Assembly: GCA_009602725.1 (NCBI GenBank) | Contig: WELB01000131.1 | Coordinates: forward strand, 232,990 to 256,727 | Reading direction: 5' to 3' | DNA: 23,738 nt | Source: Spirogloea muscicola | Taxonomy: Eukaryota; Streptophyta; Zygnematophyceae; Spirogloeales; Spirogloeaceae | Shown here: positions 10,501 to 23,540 of the stretch, one piece after another | Layout: each line of letters begins with the position of its first letter | Numbering within the stretch: the stretch's first letter is position 1 | Translations under genes and position numbers: made by a program | The notes under the pieces: generated by a model | Database searches by the model: none | What the model saw: the letters and a program-made list of their open reading frames with translations, nothing else | Told to the model about the DNA's origin: nothing

Positions 10501-13500
10501 GCAGTGACATACACGGCTGCACATAGCGACAGAACTGAATAAGACCACAGCTATTGGACCTGAGGTCTTTGACATGCATCAGTTGCTAAGCAGAATGTGA
10601 CTCACACGAGTGGCCCTGGCAACGAAGCCAGAGATAAGGGCGTCACTGCTGAATGTCTCCTGAGACAACCCCAGTGCGTGATATACATAGTTTGCAACCG
10701 GCTGTAGTCCAAGGACTTTCCCTTCTTGGAGCACTACTAGCTGCAACCAGGCAGGAACAACATTCCATCATTGACAATGCGTTGACAGGTCTCACATGTC
10801 CACTATAGCTAGGGTAAGATTTGCAAGTAGCTTAGCAAGAAATGAGGCAGTATGGTGTCAGGGCCATAGTGCTATATCAGTCAAATAGAGCGAATAACAC
10901 ACCATGCACAGTTCCAGTACACCATCTTTACACAGGCTGCACAGTGCAACGCATGAAGGCCATGATACCTCGACTTGCGCCCTTGCAATTGGTCCAGGAT
11001 TCGACAGCTGAAAGTCATTGATAAATTGCTGCAGCTCCTCTAACGTTTTTATATGTGGCAGGGTGCAGAGCCGATCCAGATCTGACAACAGGTGCTCAAA
11101 AGCTTCAAGTGTCTGCATACATCAAATGCTCAATCATGTATGTCAGATCACGAATAGCTATGATAGGGTGCCAGCTTCATGCCTATGTTGCCGATGCCTC
11201 ATGACAAAACTGGACTTTCAGCTCACTCACCTTTCTCCAGCTGTATAGGCGGATGGGTCGTGGTGGTGTTGGAGCCAGGAGTCTCCTATTGACGCTCTCC
11301 TCAAAACCAAGCGCTGGTCGCCCAGAGCACGTGCAAGGTTCGGCATCGTCAACACTTGTGCCTCGAGCTGCTTCTCCCGGGGTGCTTGTTGGCAGGGACG
11401 AGGAGGCAGCAGGCAGAGCAATCTCCACACGAAGTTGTGCTCCAGGAGATGCACCAGGAATAGTATGCAGAGATGAAGTATTGGGAGCGCAACCCAATCG
11501 GTCTTCACTTTGCGTCACAGGATGTGAAGGACTGGAAGTATCTATCTTCGCCTGCAGGCTGCCAGTAACAGCCGTATGAGCCTGTGGGTCTTGCTCCTCA
11601 TTGCACTTCAGCAATTTGAGCTTCTTCAGCTCTTCGGTAGCAGCCATGATGTGCTTGCGAGCCGCAGGCAAGCCCTCGCACTGTGGCTGATTTATGCTTG
11701 TAAAGACCTCGTGGAATGCCTTTCGAAATCTTAAGCGCATGAGGAGGTGGTGGCACTGTTGGTCATCTAGCAACAATAGTGGCACTCTCTCAGAGTCTGC
11801 GGCAAGCATATATTTCCAGATTATGAGGGCATGCAAATTGCAAGGCAGTGGCGGCACCAAAGCAACCACGCAGTGTCAGTCCTGCTCCCTATGACATGCT
11901 TTTCACGATGCACGTAACTTAGCTCAGCTCCCATTGCAGCTATTGACTGCTGCCAGTCAGAATGACTACAAGCTCCTGGTAGTACCTCACTTTTACATCC
12001 GAGTACACAGGGTGCTGCTAACCTTCTGGGGAACCATTCTTCTCAGCAGCGTTGAGCTGTCTCATCAGTGTCTCCTCAACGGCGTTAAGCAGGGGAACAC
12101 ACTTGCCATCACTTTCGCCCTCCACTAACGGTAGGCCGTATGACATTGTAGAGAAGTCTTCTTCCTATTGTGGAGTTTAGGGTGTGCCGACAGCAATCAG
12201 TGAAGGTGCGAGCTGGACCAACAAGGCCTTCAGCAGATTTATCCTCATAGGCTGTACTATTGTTGAAGATGAGGCTTCTCAACCAACCTAGGTGCTGCAA
12301 GAGGACTGCATTGATGATCACCTCATGTATGTCAGCCTGGGAAACCGTGTTCCTTATCAGGCTGCAGGTTGCTCGCACCATTCTGCAGTATGCGTGCAGC
12401 AGCACGTTGGACTCGGTGCGGTCAAGCCTAAGCAAGTACAGGCAAGTGTAGATGGTCTGCGCCAAAGAGCTGCCGGAATGCCACATTGCCTACACCAGTA
12501 ACACATGTCTTATGCAATAAGCGCAGGTCGCAAGTGCAACACACAGCTCTGTCCATAAGGCATTGCATCTGCTTTATCTTTCAAGGTCTCCAAGGATGGA
12601 TCAGTTGCAGCCGCATCATGTGGCCAGCACAATATGGCAAGCGAGCTTTGACCTCAGACAGACAGCGAGCGCCAATAGAGGAGAGCAGGTGCATCCCACG
12701 ATAGTGATATCCAAGGAGGCAGGAGAAAGCAGTGACCTCGCAGGCCAGAATCTGGTCGATGACGTCAATCAGCTGCTCGGTTGTGAGGTCAACTGGTGCA
12801 GCTCCACTGGCAATGGCCTCGTCTGCACTCCTGAAGCCGCCGGACTTCATGCCGGCATCCATCTTCGCATCCATGATCTGGCCCCTTCGCCCACCCTCTG
12901 CGAAGGTCAGCCAGGCAGGAATGGCACCGCCGGACGTTGGCACGAGAGTGCCCCTACTCCACGCTGTCCTCTGATCCAGCTGCGGCTTCCGGACCTGGAC
13001 TGGTGACTCCGGCCTGATCCCCCTCTAGCTGAGCTTCCTTTTCCCTATGCTCAAATGTGGAGCCCTCAGATAGTCCATATGTCAGTCTGTCTGCACAGCT
13101 CATGGATTTCCCATAGGATGCTGAGTCCAACGCCGAAGACTATACTTGCCGCTGCAGCCTGACGTACTGATTTCAAGACGATGGAGGCGATCACCAGCTG
13201 CGGTAAGAGCTGCGAGGATGGCCCACCTCGAGCGCCGACATAGCCTCAAAGAGGCTGAAATTCTCGCCGTGGACGAGCTCCCCCGCCTTCAGCTCTGCAT
13301 GGAGAACACGGGCTGACGACCACTAAGTCATGCCACTCCTCCTGGCCGACGCAGGCTGGCCCGCAGCACGGGGCGCGACGGCATTCCGGGTGCCGCGACT
13401 GGCGGCGCGCACCACGGCAGACTTGCGCGAAGAAGGGCCCGGCGTCGGGCCAGCGCGGCCGCTGGCCCTCGTCGCCGACGCCATCGCTGGCGGCCGGCTC

Positions 13501-13509
13501 GGCGTCCAT
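7524..13509 (-). CDS. NAA35: NatC auxiliary subunit NAA35 (MAK10 homologue)
   Basis: NAA35/MAK10 is the large auxiliary, ribosome-anchoring subunit of the NatC complex, which with NAA30 and NAA38 acetylates nascent N-termini such as Met-Leu and Met-Ile. Seventeen exons join in phase: 13413-13509, 13227-13294, 12737-12877, 12322-12489, 12023-12164, 11231-11796, 10969-11112, 10606-10740, 10418-10534, 10040-10099, 9522-9652, 9235-9281, 8823-8944, 8557-8625, 8310-8390, 7816-7962 and 7524-7649. The product is 786 aa (human 725). Landmarks: ENFSLFEAMSALE then IMDAKMDAGM (about 43-65); SSLAQTIYTCLYL (109-121); EEDFSTMSYG; FEESVNRRLLAPTPPR; IIAQYLLLGFSSNLYSPPEY and MIYWYLN; a Lys run PKKAKKKK near 606; RFGPLDGVRVPEP; and the C-terminal FDFSHHICFPVAVLK. 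Exon 6 adds a Ser/Thr/Pro-rich linker of roughly 100 residues. Introns 15 and 16 have GC donors at 8309-8308 and 7815-7814. The start is the ATG giving a compact N-terminus before the conserved WPDAGPFFAQVCRELKAGEL. Confidence 0.95.
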
Positions 13510-13670
13510 GGCGGAGCACAGCTCCGCGCGTCGCCGGAGCGGGGCCCGCGGCCGCCGCTGGCCGCCTCAGGCTTCAACTCTGGCGGCGTTCCGAGCGTGG
13601 CCAGCAGACCGGCCCCGGTTTAGCTTGGCTTTAGCTTAGCCTTAGCTTAGCTGAGCTTTAGCTAAGAACT
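13510..13670. repeat. NAA35 upstream region with degenerate TTAGC repeat
   Basis: The GC-rich stretch to about 13617 is presumably the NAA35 5' UTR and promoter; no TATA box is obvious. It is followed at about 13618-13665 by a short degenerate array of TTTAGC, CTTAGC and close variants. This is not an exact match to the plant telomere unit TTTAGGG. Confidence 0.55.
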
Positions 13671-13796
13671 CCAACACCCCCGGCTTGGGCGTCGGCTCCC
13701 GTCAGGGCAGTCGGTGTTCTCTCGCGGTGGGCAGCAGGTGTCGATGCCTAGTGGGAGAAGCTCTCCCCGCCTGCGCTCCCGCTCGCATCCCGCTCG

Positions 13797-14010
13797 GCGG
13801 GGCGCTTGCGGTGCCTTCCACAAGGCTTTTGGGCCGGCCTCTCACAGCCACCAGTCCATTTGGAAGCGCTGTTCTCCCAGGCACTCGCGATACACCAGCG
13901 TGCTGGGCGTGCATTAGCCCAGTCCAATTGCTTCCATCATGGTGGTTTGGCTCCTCAGCTTAGCTTGTCAGATATGCATGTGCTCACTTGGGGATATTTA
14001 GTGTCCACCT
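13797..14010 (+). repeat. Repeat-family copy C: hairpin plus RAGRAL motif
   Basis: A hairpin-like string GGCCGGCCTCTCACAGCC at 13832-13849, with the stem weakened by a C-A mismatch, is followed by a frame encoding ALAIHQRAGRALAQSN and then LSLSDMHVLTWGY. The latter matches the shared pattern SD..LLTRGY of the other copies, but the terminal stop is lost. Here the hairpin precedes the coding motif rather than following it, so the copy is rearranged or abuts the end of another unit. It lies between the NAA35 start and the NDPK end. Confidence 0.5.
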
Positions 14011-14359
14011 TAGCCAGCTCGTTACCCCGTGAACAGGACATTTGTAAGGCTAGAACTTGGCCTCCCTTTTCATTTCATGCGCACCGCGCGCCTTCTCTCT
14101 CTTGAATGACGGCTTCTACGAAGGCCGCCCACAGAGACTGGCAACAACGAAGCGTGGGGTCTGCCCCAAGCTTTTGGGCCGTTCAGCTTGGCCGTTCCAC
14201 CGTCCAGCCGCGCAGCAGCTGAACCTGACCAGGGCTCTGGTTGATTGCGCCGCCTGCAGCGTAGACAGCCGCTAGCGCCAGCTGGTGCGCAAGTTGCCAC
14301 CTGTGCTCCGCTGCATCTTCGCAAGCGCAACTGCACTTTAATCTCCATCTCGGTACCAG

Positions 14360-14629
14360 ACCAAGACGAGTTGATTCGAGAATCTGCAAGGTGCTCAGCA
14401 ATGTCAAGCAGTGTAACTACACCGGCAGCGGGGGGAGGAGAGCGTTGTGCCAGCACAAACATGCTCTACCACAGCAACTGTCTTCCGTGCACAATCACGT
14501 CTGTGCTCTCACAACGCGCTTAACCGCTACAGAGCAAGTGCTTCCAAAATCTCCCTGGAACTGCAGGACACTGCTGACCAAGCAAGGTTGCGCTATAACA
14601 GGCTTTTGCTACACTCAAAGCACTATTGA
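14360..14629 (+). CDS. Candidate small plus-strand gene, last two exons
   Basis: I do not recognise this product. Two exon candidates join in phase: 14360-14390, after an acceptor reading GGTACCAG and ending on a GTGCTC donor in phase 2, and 14533-14629, after CGCTACAG. They encode QDELIRESARASASKISLEL, then QDTADQARLRYN, ending in LLLHSKHY and a stop. The residues look like an amphipathic helical tail. Upstream exons are not resolved and would lie in or beside repeat copy C. The stop is 53 bp from the NDPK stop on the opposite strand, so the two would converge. It could equally be NDPK 3' UTR with chance open frames. Confidence 0.28.
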
Positions 14630-14681
14630 AAACCTCCTTGACAGCCAGCGCAGGGACCAAAGTGTGTGCTGGAGCTTTGCT

Positions 14682-15708
14682 TCATTTCTCATAGATCCAT
14701 TTCTCCGTCTCAAGTGAATATGATACCAGCTCGTCCTCTTTGAACCAGAGGCTGATCTCGTCCTTGGCAGTCTCGGGCCCGTCACTACCGTGGATGATGT
14801 TCCTGCATAAAGAAGAGGGTAACGATAAGTATCAATGCAGCCTGCTTCCAAATGGCCCATTTTGAAAGCTTGCTGACAGAGGTCACTCTGGTCACAGCAG
14901 CTCCATGCGAACCAAGCCCCCCAGGTCATCAGGCTCCAGCTGTGAATGCGATACAAGGCAGCTGCTTCTTGAGGCCCTTGGAGTGATCAGAACGAGTTCA
15001 TCTGGTGTCTCGAATAAAGATATCGTGCTGGTAAGCAGCAACTTGATTGTAGACCGTGGACCTCACCTTCCGACAACCACAGCCAGATCACCCCGAATGG
15101 TCCCAGGCTCTGATGCGCTTGGATTAGTAGCACCAATCATCTTCCTGCCGTACTTGATAACGCCCTCGCCTTCCCAGACCTGCAGTTGCAGAGTCGTTTA
15201 CCCCTTGCCATAGGGAAGATTCGACACTCTAATTTGCCAGACCTCAGCTATGCCTACGCACGCTGTAGACCTGCTAGACTGTGCTGCATGCCCAGCAGCC
15301 TGTAAACAGCCTCATTAGTTGCACAAGGGAAGATACATACCATGCCAACCACAGGGCCAGAGCTCAGAAAGTCCGTTAGTCCGTTGAAAAAGGGCTTGTT
15401 CTTGAGATCATCATAATGCTTCTCTGCGAATTCCTTTGTAGGAGTCACAATCTTGATCCCTACCAACTTGTAGCCTTTCCTCTCAAACCGTGCAATTATT
15501 TCTGATACCTGCCAAAGGACGTCTGACTTCAGAATCGGCCCAGAATGTAGCTATCAGCGTGAGAGCATGCAGGATCAATATAGAGTAGCATAGTCGGCCT
15601 GCCTTTGTAGTCAGAATCATCGCTTTTTTGGGAGTACGTGCACGTGCTCATGCTCACCAGACCCCGCTGTACACCGTCGGGCTTCACAGCAATAAATGTA
15701 CGTTCTTG
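14682..15708 (-). CDS. Nucleoside diphosphate kinase (5' exon unresolved)
   Basis: NDPK moves the gamma-phosphate from ATP to nucleoside diphosphates through a phosphohistidine. Four exons join in phase: 15658-15708, 15341-15508, 15067-15179 and 14682-14802, giving 150 residues that cover the whole family core. Motifs in order: [18 protein letters not shown] with the active-site Lys; [66 protein letters not shown] with the catalytic His (residue 115 of the visible part); and [13 protein letters not shown]. The first visible residue follows a good acceptor in phase 0, so a short first exon upstream is expected. Reading straight through the acceptor gives an in-frame ATG at 15750 instead. An organelle-type presequence candidate lies upstream at 16458-16601 but is not joined in phase by any exon I could find. 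Plastid, mitochondrial or cytosolic location is therefore open. Confidence 0.92.
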
Positions 15709-16457
15709 CTGCACATTGCCAAGAAATGTATAAGGCAATACAATGTCCATGTGGTTAAAGAGAAAAAACCTCGGTCTGACATGTCAAACCAGAAGCGAAG
15801 TGTACTACCTACTGATCTCAAGCGCAATGCAAATTCTGGTGATTCAAATACATGCACCACAGGTGCCCCTGGCTGTTGCAACAAGGACCAATGCACCACC
15901 ACCTTGGTATACTACAGGAGGGCTGCATCAGTCACCTCCAAGGCACGCACGGTCTCAGAAGTCGCCCAGACTGGTCAGTGCAGAGAAGCCGAGAACTTAG
16001 GGTCAGATGCTGTCATGTCATTCACTTGCTGCAAAGGTGTAGTCTGTGAGCTCTCTTGGCAGTAGCTACTTAGGTGAGGTGAAGTGACTTTCATCAGCGC
16101 AGCTGAACATGCTCGCACAAAGTCAAAGCAGATGACAGGAAAGGAAGGGAGGTAGCCTTGTCTACACGCCACTGCTCTTCACTCTGTCGCTTCAGCAGTT
16201 GTGTCGCCACGAGTACCTGCTACGACCGCAGCAGGAAGGAGGAACGCGGGTGCCAGGCGGTCCGATCCTCTTGATCCACTCGAATGGCTCCCAACCGACC
16301 TGCTGACCAGGGCAGTGTGAGCCCGCCTGGCCACACATGCGGCTCCACCTGTTGCGCACTGCCTCAGATCGTCAGCCCCGACTAATCAGGGCCGTCGCAG
16401 CCTCTACTAATTTGGAAGCTGAGCAGCGAGGCCTGGCCCTGATCTCCCTGGCCCTGA

Positions 16458-16601
16458 TCAATGCAGGCAGCAGATCAAGAACGGTGAGCGCGTGGAGGAG
16501 GGAGAAGGAGCGGCGTCACTACCGGCGCGTTGCGTGTGGGCTCGCCGGGCGGCAGAGGCTGCGCGGGCTGCCAGGCGAGCGGCGGCGGCGGCGGCCCTCA
16601 T
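16458..16601 (-). CDS. Candidate organelle presequence exon (NDPK first exon?)
   Basis: A minus-strand frame starting at ATG 16601 encodes MRAAAAAARLAARAASAA and then RRAHTQRAG. It is rich in Ala and Arg with no acidic residue, the composition of a mitochondrial or plastid targeting peptide. A GTAGTG donor follows HTQRA in phase 1; the first clear NDPK exon needs phase 0, so a linking exon would be required. Without it the frame stops at 16458. GC-rich 5' regions produce Ala/Arg frames by chance, so confidence is low. Confidence 0.25.
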   Translation of the reverse strand: MRAAAAAARLAARAASAARRAHTQRAGSDAAPSPSSTRSPFLICCLH

Positions 16602-16905
16602 CTCGATGCGGCGTGGCGGTCGGGGTGATCGGGGCTGCCACGACCGGCGGCGGCGGTAGGCGCCGGAAGGGACAGGGAGCAGCGCTGGTCCGGTCTCGGC
16701 AACGGCGCCGCTTGGGTAGCGGCACGCCGTCTGGGATCTGTTTCCCAATGCCGAAGCAGGGAAATCGAGCATATCTTCTAGAGAAGTAGTGTTCCTTCGA
16801 TGTATCAACTCCCCTCTCTAGTATCCAGGCATCGATCTTTATGTAGTAACCCGTGGTTACAGAGCGGGTCAATCTGCTGTAGGTTTTGCACGTGACGTGC
16901 TTGCC

Positions 16906-16951
16906 TTGTACTTTGGCCATTTGGCCTTCGTTTGGTTTGAAATACACGTAT
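16906..16951 (+). repeat. Fragment of the dispersed repeat in the divergent promoter
   Basis: TTGTACTTTGGCCATTTGGC followed by CTTCGTTTGGTTTGAAATAC and ACGTA closely matches 23485-23527, where it lies downstream of the hairpin in copy B. The two differ by a few substitutions and 1-bp gaps. It sits about 490 bp upstream of the KDEL receptor start. Confidence 0.75.
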
Positions 16952-17265
16952 TTTCCCTCCCCCCGGTATTGCACGCTCCAGACGCGCCCCCTCACACAAA
17001 CGCAATGGTGGTGGCCGCCGGCAGTCCCGTTGGACGCCTCGTGCTTGTCCCCCTGCGCCACGTGTAGCCTTGGAAGGGAGCCCCAGGCCTCGGCCGTTCG
17101 GCCCGCCCGGCAGATACTGCGCATTGGCTGATGCCATAGACGCCTTGTAGGTACGCAGTACTGCAGAGCTGCGCAGGTGAGGCTGCGCGATCGGCCAAAC
17201 CACGTATTTCTCGTGGCCATCCCAGCCCCTCCCCGACGGTCCCCGCGCCCGCCGGCAGTCCCGCA

Positions 17266-17303
<38 letters not shown>

Positions 17304-17339
17304 GATTTCGCGGCGACGGCGACGGCGGCGGCGGCGGCG
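17266..17339. repeat. CGG trinucleotide runs in the KDEL receptor 5' region
   Basis: An almost pure (CGG)n run spans 17266-17301, about 12 units. A second, interrupted run follows at 17311-17339. They lie 100-170 bp upstream of the ATG and are probably 5' UTR or core promoter. Minus-strand frames through them (poly-Ala, poly-Pro) are artefacts. Confidence 0.9.
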
Positions 17340-17436
17340 AGGCTGCGGCACCTACGTCGCGCAGGGCTCTGAGAGCCGCTCAGCCGGCGACCGTCCGGGG
17401 AAGCGCGAGAGAGGGCGCGCGGCCGCCACCGCCACA

Positions 17437-19062
17437 ATGAACATCTTCCGGCTGGCCGGCGACATGACGCACCTGATGAGCATCTGCCTGCTGCTCCTCA
17501 AGATCCACACCATCAAGTCCTGCGCAGGTCCGCCCGCCGCCGCCACTGCCATCGCCGCCGCTCCCCTGGGGGTTAGCCCGCGTCCTGCGTCGACCTGGCA
17601 TGGATCATTGCTGGCAGAAACATCACAGCCATTGGGACGCCCGGCCGTCATTCTCGTTCCAGTCGTCAACAGGCGCCTCGTAGTGTGGCCCTGTCACCCA
17701 CGGATTCGGCGACGAGCGCTGCCTGATGACGCGTGCAAGCCCTGCCTGCCTGCCCGCACTCCGCAGGGCTGTCGCTGAAAACGCAGGAGCTGTACGCGCT
17801 CGTCTTCGCGACGCGCTACCTGGATCTGTTCACCAACTTTGTCTCGCTGTACAACACGGTGATGAAGCTCATCTTCCTCGGGAGCTCCTGTTCCATTGTC
17901 TGGTACATGCGCTCGCACAAGGTCGTGCGGCAGTCGTACGACAAGGAGCAGGACACGTTCCGGCACGTCTTCCTCATCGTGCCCTGTGCCGTCCTCGCGC
18001 TGCTCATCAACAATGGTTACAAGCCCCTAGAGGTCAGTGCCCGCTGGCAGTCCTGGCCGAAAGCTTGGCTGACTATGCCTGTGCATTGCAGCAGCGATTC
18101 GGCGCAGGCTGCATGGTTTCCGGCCTGTCGTGAAGTGGCCCATTGTCTGCCTGTCCCAGCCACCATCGCATGCTCAGCACATGGCAAATGAGGGAATCAG
18201 AAGCTTGCTGGCACGGCCCCGCTTGTCAGCAATGGTCAATTTACAGATCGTGTGGCATATTGGCAGGTCCTGTGGACATTCTCTATTTACCTGGAGGCCG
18301 TGGCAATTCTGCCCCAGCTGGTCTTGCTGCAGAGGACCAAGAACGTTGACAACCTGACAGGCAACTACGTATTCTTCTTGGGGTATGCTCGCTTGGGCTT
18401 TCTTTCAGTGAGAAGCCTGACGCTAGGGTCAGGTCAACATAAGATGAGACCATGGTAGCTGTGACGGGCAGCAGGAAGCTGATTATTTGATTGTGTCAGT
18501 GCAAATATGTTTACTCTTTGAGCTGCACATCTGCTGTGCAAGTAGTACGGCATTGGCAACTAACCATTGCACTGTTACGCTCCTCATCTATGCCATGGGG
18601 CAGAGCATACCGCGCCTTCTATCTACTAAATTGGATGTGGAGATATTTCACAGAGCCCAAGCACAAGCAGTGGATAGGCAAGTGACTTGTTCGAAAGTGG
18701 ATCATTGGGAGCGGGCTCTCCCCATGCTTGTATGTACTCCTAAGTCTGCCAATCGTCACAAAAGGTGCACTTGCTAGGGACGCTGATGCTTGTTCGTTCT
18801 CCTTCCACGTGTTCATGCAGTCTGGATTTCAGGCATCATACAGACAGCCCTTTACGCTGACTTCTTCTACTACTACCTCAATAGGTGAACAAACTGCCTA
18901 CCTGCCAAGTATGCACATGGTGCTCATTGCTGCTTCCCATTGCCTGTCCTGCCACTTTGTACTTGCCCCACTCATGTCAGCCTTGCAAGGCACCGATTTG
19001 TTTGGCTGCACCTGTGGCAATGCAGCTGGAAGAATAACAAGAAGCTGCACCTGCCGGCATAG
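17437..19062 (+). CDS. ERD2: ER lumen protein-retaining receptor (KDEL/HDEL receptor)
   Basis: ERD2 is the seven-helix Golgi receptor that binds escaped ER proteins by their KDEL/HDEL tail at acidic pH and returns them in COPI vesicles. Six exons join in phase: 17437-17527, 17767-18032, 18267-18382, 18604-18677, 18821-18884 and 19026-19062, giving 215 aa (human 212). Motifs: [12 protein letters not shown] at the start; [74 protein letters not shown]; and the tail [12 protein letters not shown]. Arg5, His12, Arg47 and Asp50, known to matter for ligand or pH sensing in animal receptors, fall at the same numbers. The Lys-rich tail fits the COPI-recruiting end of the family. Intron 4 has a GC donor (GCAAGT at 18678); it is needed because only that junction gives KQWIVWISG in frame. 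The RYFTEP and FFYYY wording is plant-like. A longer out-of-frame reading over 18728-19501 is not the gene. Confidence 0.97.
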
Positions 19063-19562
19063 GCAGTTGTGCGTGCAAGTACGCAAGTCGGCATTTTGCT
19101 CCTCAAATGGAGAAAGCTTTGCAGATGTGGGTGCAACTGCTGCCAAGACTCAGGCTTCAAGCTTGACCCCACATACCATCAGAGTAAGTTACTGTGATGC
19201 GATTTGCATAATGCAGTACAGCCTTGTCGCAGTGGCCTTCTTTGCACCGCTTGCTTGCAAAGGGGCCTGGCGGACCAGACTTTGTGGACCTCTGTTCCTG
19301 AGCCGTGGGGCAATTCATTTTTTGACAGCTGCTTGTCCAATGTCCACCCCTCTTGTTGGCACGCTCCTCACCCTTTGCACTGCATCTGCTCCTTCGCTGC
19401 ACCCTTCTCGAGAAACTTGCAATGGCGCACTACAGAATCGTAAGCAATTGGCAGTGGCTGGGTGCTGTGGGCATACGAGAAGGCTGAAAGGTAAAAGCTA
19501 GCCAAGGTGCACAGTTGTGACTGCAATGAAGCATACTGCTACTGCGGGCACTGTATGTGGGA
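19063..19562. other. Convergent 3' region, KDEL receptor and adenosine kinase
   Basis: This gap holds the 3' UTRs of two convergent genes. No exon, repeat or hairpin of the dispersed family is seen. By eye, neither strand has a TGTAA polyadenylation signal. A plus-strand frame stays open to 19501 but is continuous with an out-of-frame reading of the KDEL receptor exons and carries no known motif. Confidence 0.5.
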
Positions 19563-22835
<3,273 letters not shown>

Positions 22836-23129
22836 GGCCGCAGCGCGCGGTGGCGAGAGCGGCCGGGGTGGGGCTTGGGGCTCTGCTCTGGGAGGCTGCG
22901 ACTCCTGCGGCGGGCTCTGGGGCCGCTTTTGAATCCGGAACGGGCCCGCCAGTGGTCTACCGTCACGCCGCCAGGCTGTTGCCGCGGTCCTTCCCGGCTG
23001 ATGATCACTCCGGCTTGCGGTCATTGACTGGAGATCATGGTCTGGAGATTTGTTCAGCCATGCCCTCGAGACGACCTTCAATTCGGCATCTCAAGGTGAC
23101 CAGCGGCGCCGGGAACAGGGTGCAGCACG
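22836..23129. other. Adenosine kinase upstream region
   Basis: This GC-rich sequence is presumed promoter and 5' UTR of the minus-strand ADK gene. A minus-strand frame extends upstream of the ADK ATG to 23081 but has no conserved residues. Plus-strand Arg-rich frames here are complements of the GC-rich first exon. No TATA box or other site is clear. Confidence 0.45.
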
Positions 23130-23530
23130 GCCTGGAGGCTCGCTGCCTTTGGGTCTTGTGTCCTGCTACCGCATGCGATTATCTGTCCCTCCAGCGCTCC
23201 CAATCGCCTCAACGCTCCCTTGCCCACGCCGTCCACACGCGAGCAGGCCGTGCTATGGCCGCCGCCTCTGGGTCTCGGCGGAGTGCCTCTTTCCCTGCAG
23301 CGAGCTACTCAGACCTGATGTTGCTCACTCGTGGGTACTGAGCTTCCCTCTGCATCGTCTCTGTGTTCTGCACTGTTTTGTAGCGTAGTCCTTTTTCCGG
23401 CTCCTCTTTCTTTGGCTTTGGACATTGTCCATTCTTTTTTAGGCTGGCTTTGCCAGCCCCTCTTCTCTATGGGCGCCCACTTCTTTGTACTTGGCCATGT
23501 GGCCTTCGTTTGTTTCAAATACACGTAAAA
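23130..23530 (+). repeat. Repeat-family copy B: ORF tail, hairpin and 3' sequence
   Basis: It encodes YRMRLSV as in copy A, then an insertion shifts the frame. The new frame reads SLAHAVHTRAGRAMAAASG, then SFPAASYSDLMLLTRGY with a stop at 23339-23341. Downstream is the most perfect hairpin, GGCTGGC-TTT-GCCAGCC at 23442-23458, then CCCTCTTCTCTATGGG, which resembles the sequence after the 651-672 hairpin. The tail at 23485-23527 is shared with 16906-16951. The copy is broken by the frameshift. Confidence 0.6.
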
Positions 23531-23540
23531 TTCTTCCCAA

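Larger units (their letters stand above)
15709..17436. other. Divergent intergenic region, NDPK and KDEL receptor
   Basis: This region must hold the NDPK first exon and promoter on the minus strand and the KDEL receptor promoter and 5' UTR on the plus strand. From 15709 to about 16450 I see no supported exon. A possible phase-0 first exon at about 16.30-16.34 kb on the minus strand is too weak to call. From 16458 on, the sequence is GC-rich with Arg/Ala/Pro-coding open frames. A piece of the dispersed repeat family is present near 16906. Confidence 0.5.

Noticed and set aside
16519-17437. Long minus-strand frames upstream of the KDEL receptor.
   Set aside because: Low-complexity Ala/Pro/Arg coding from CGG runs and a repeat fragment, with no motif and no sign of splicing.
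18728-19501. Longest plus-strand open frame in the window (257 codons).
   Set aside because: It overlaps KDEL receptor exons 5 and 6 in the wrong frame and reads through their introns; the true exons give the conserved C-terminus ending KKLHLPA.
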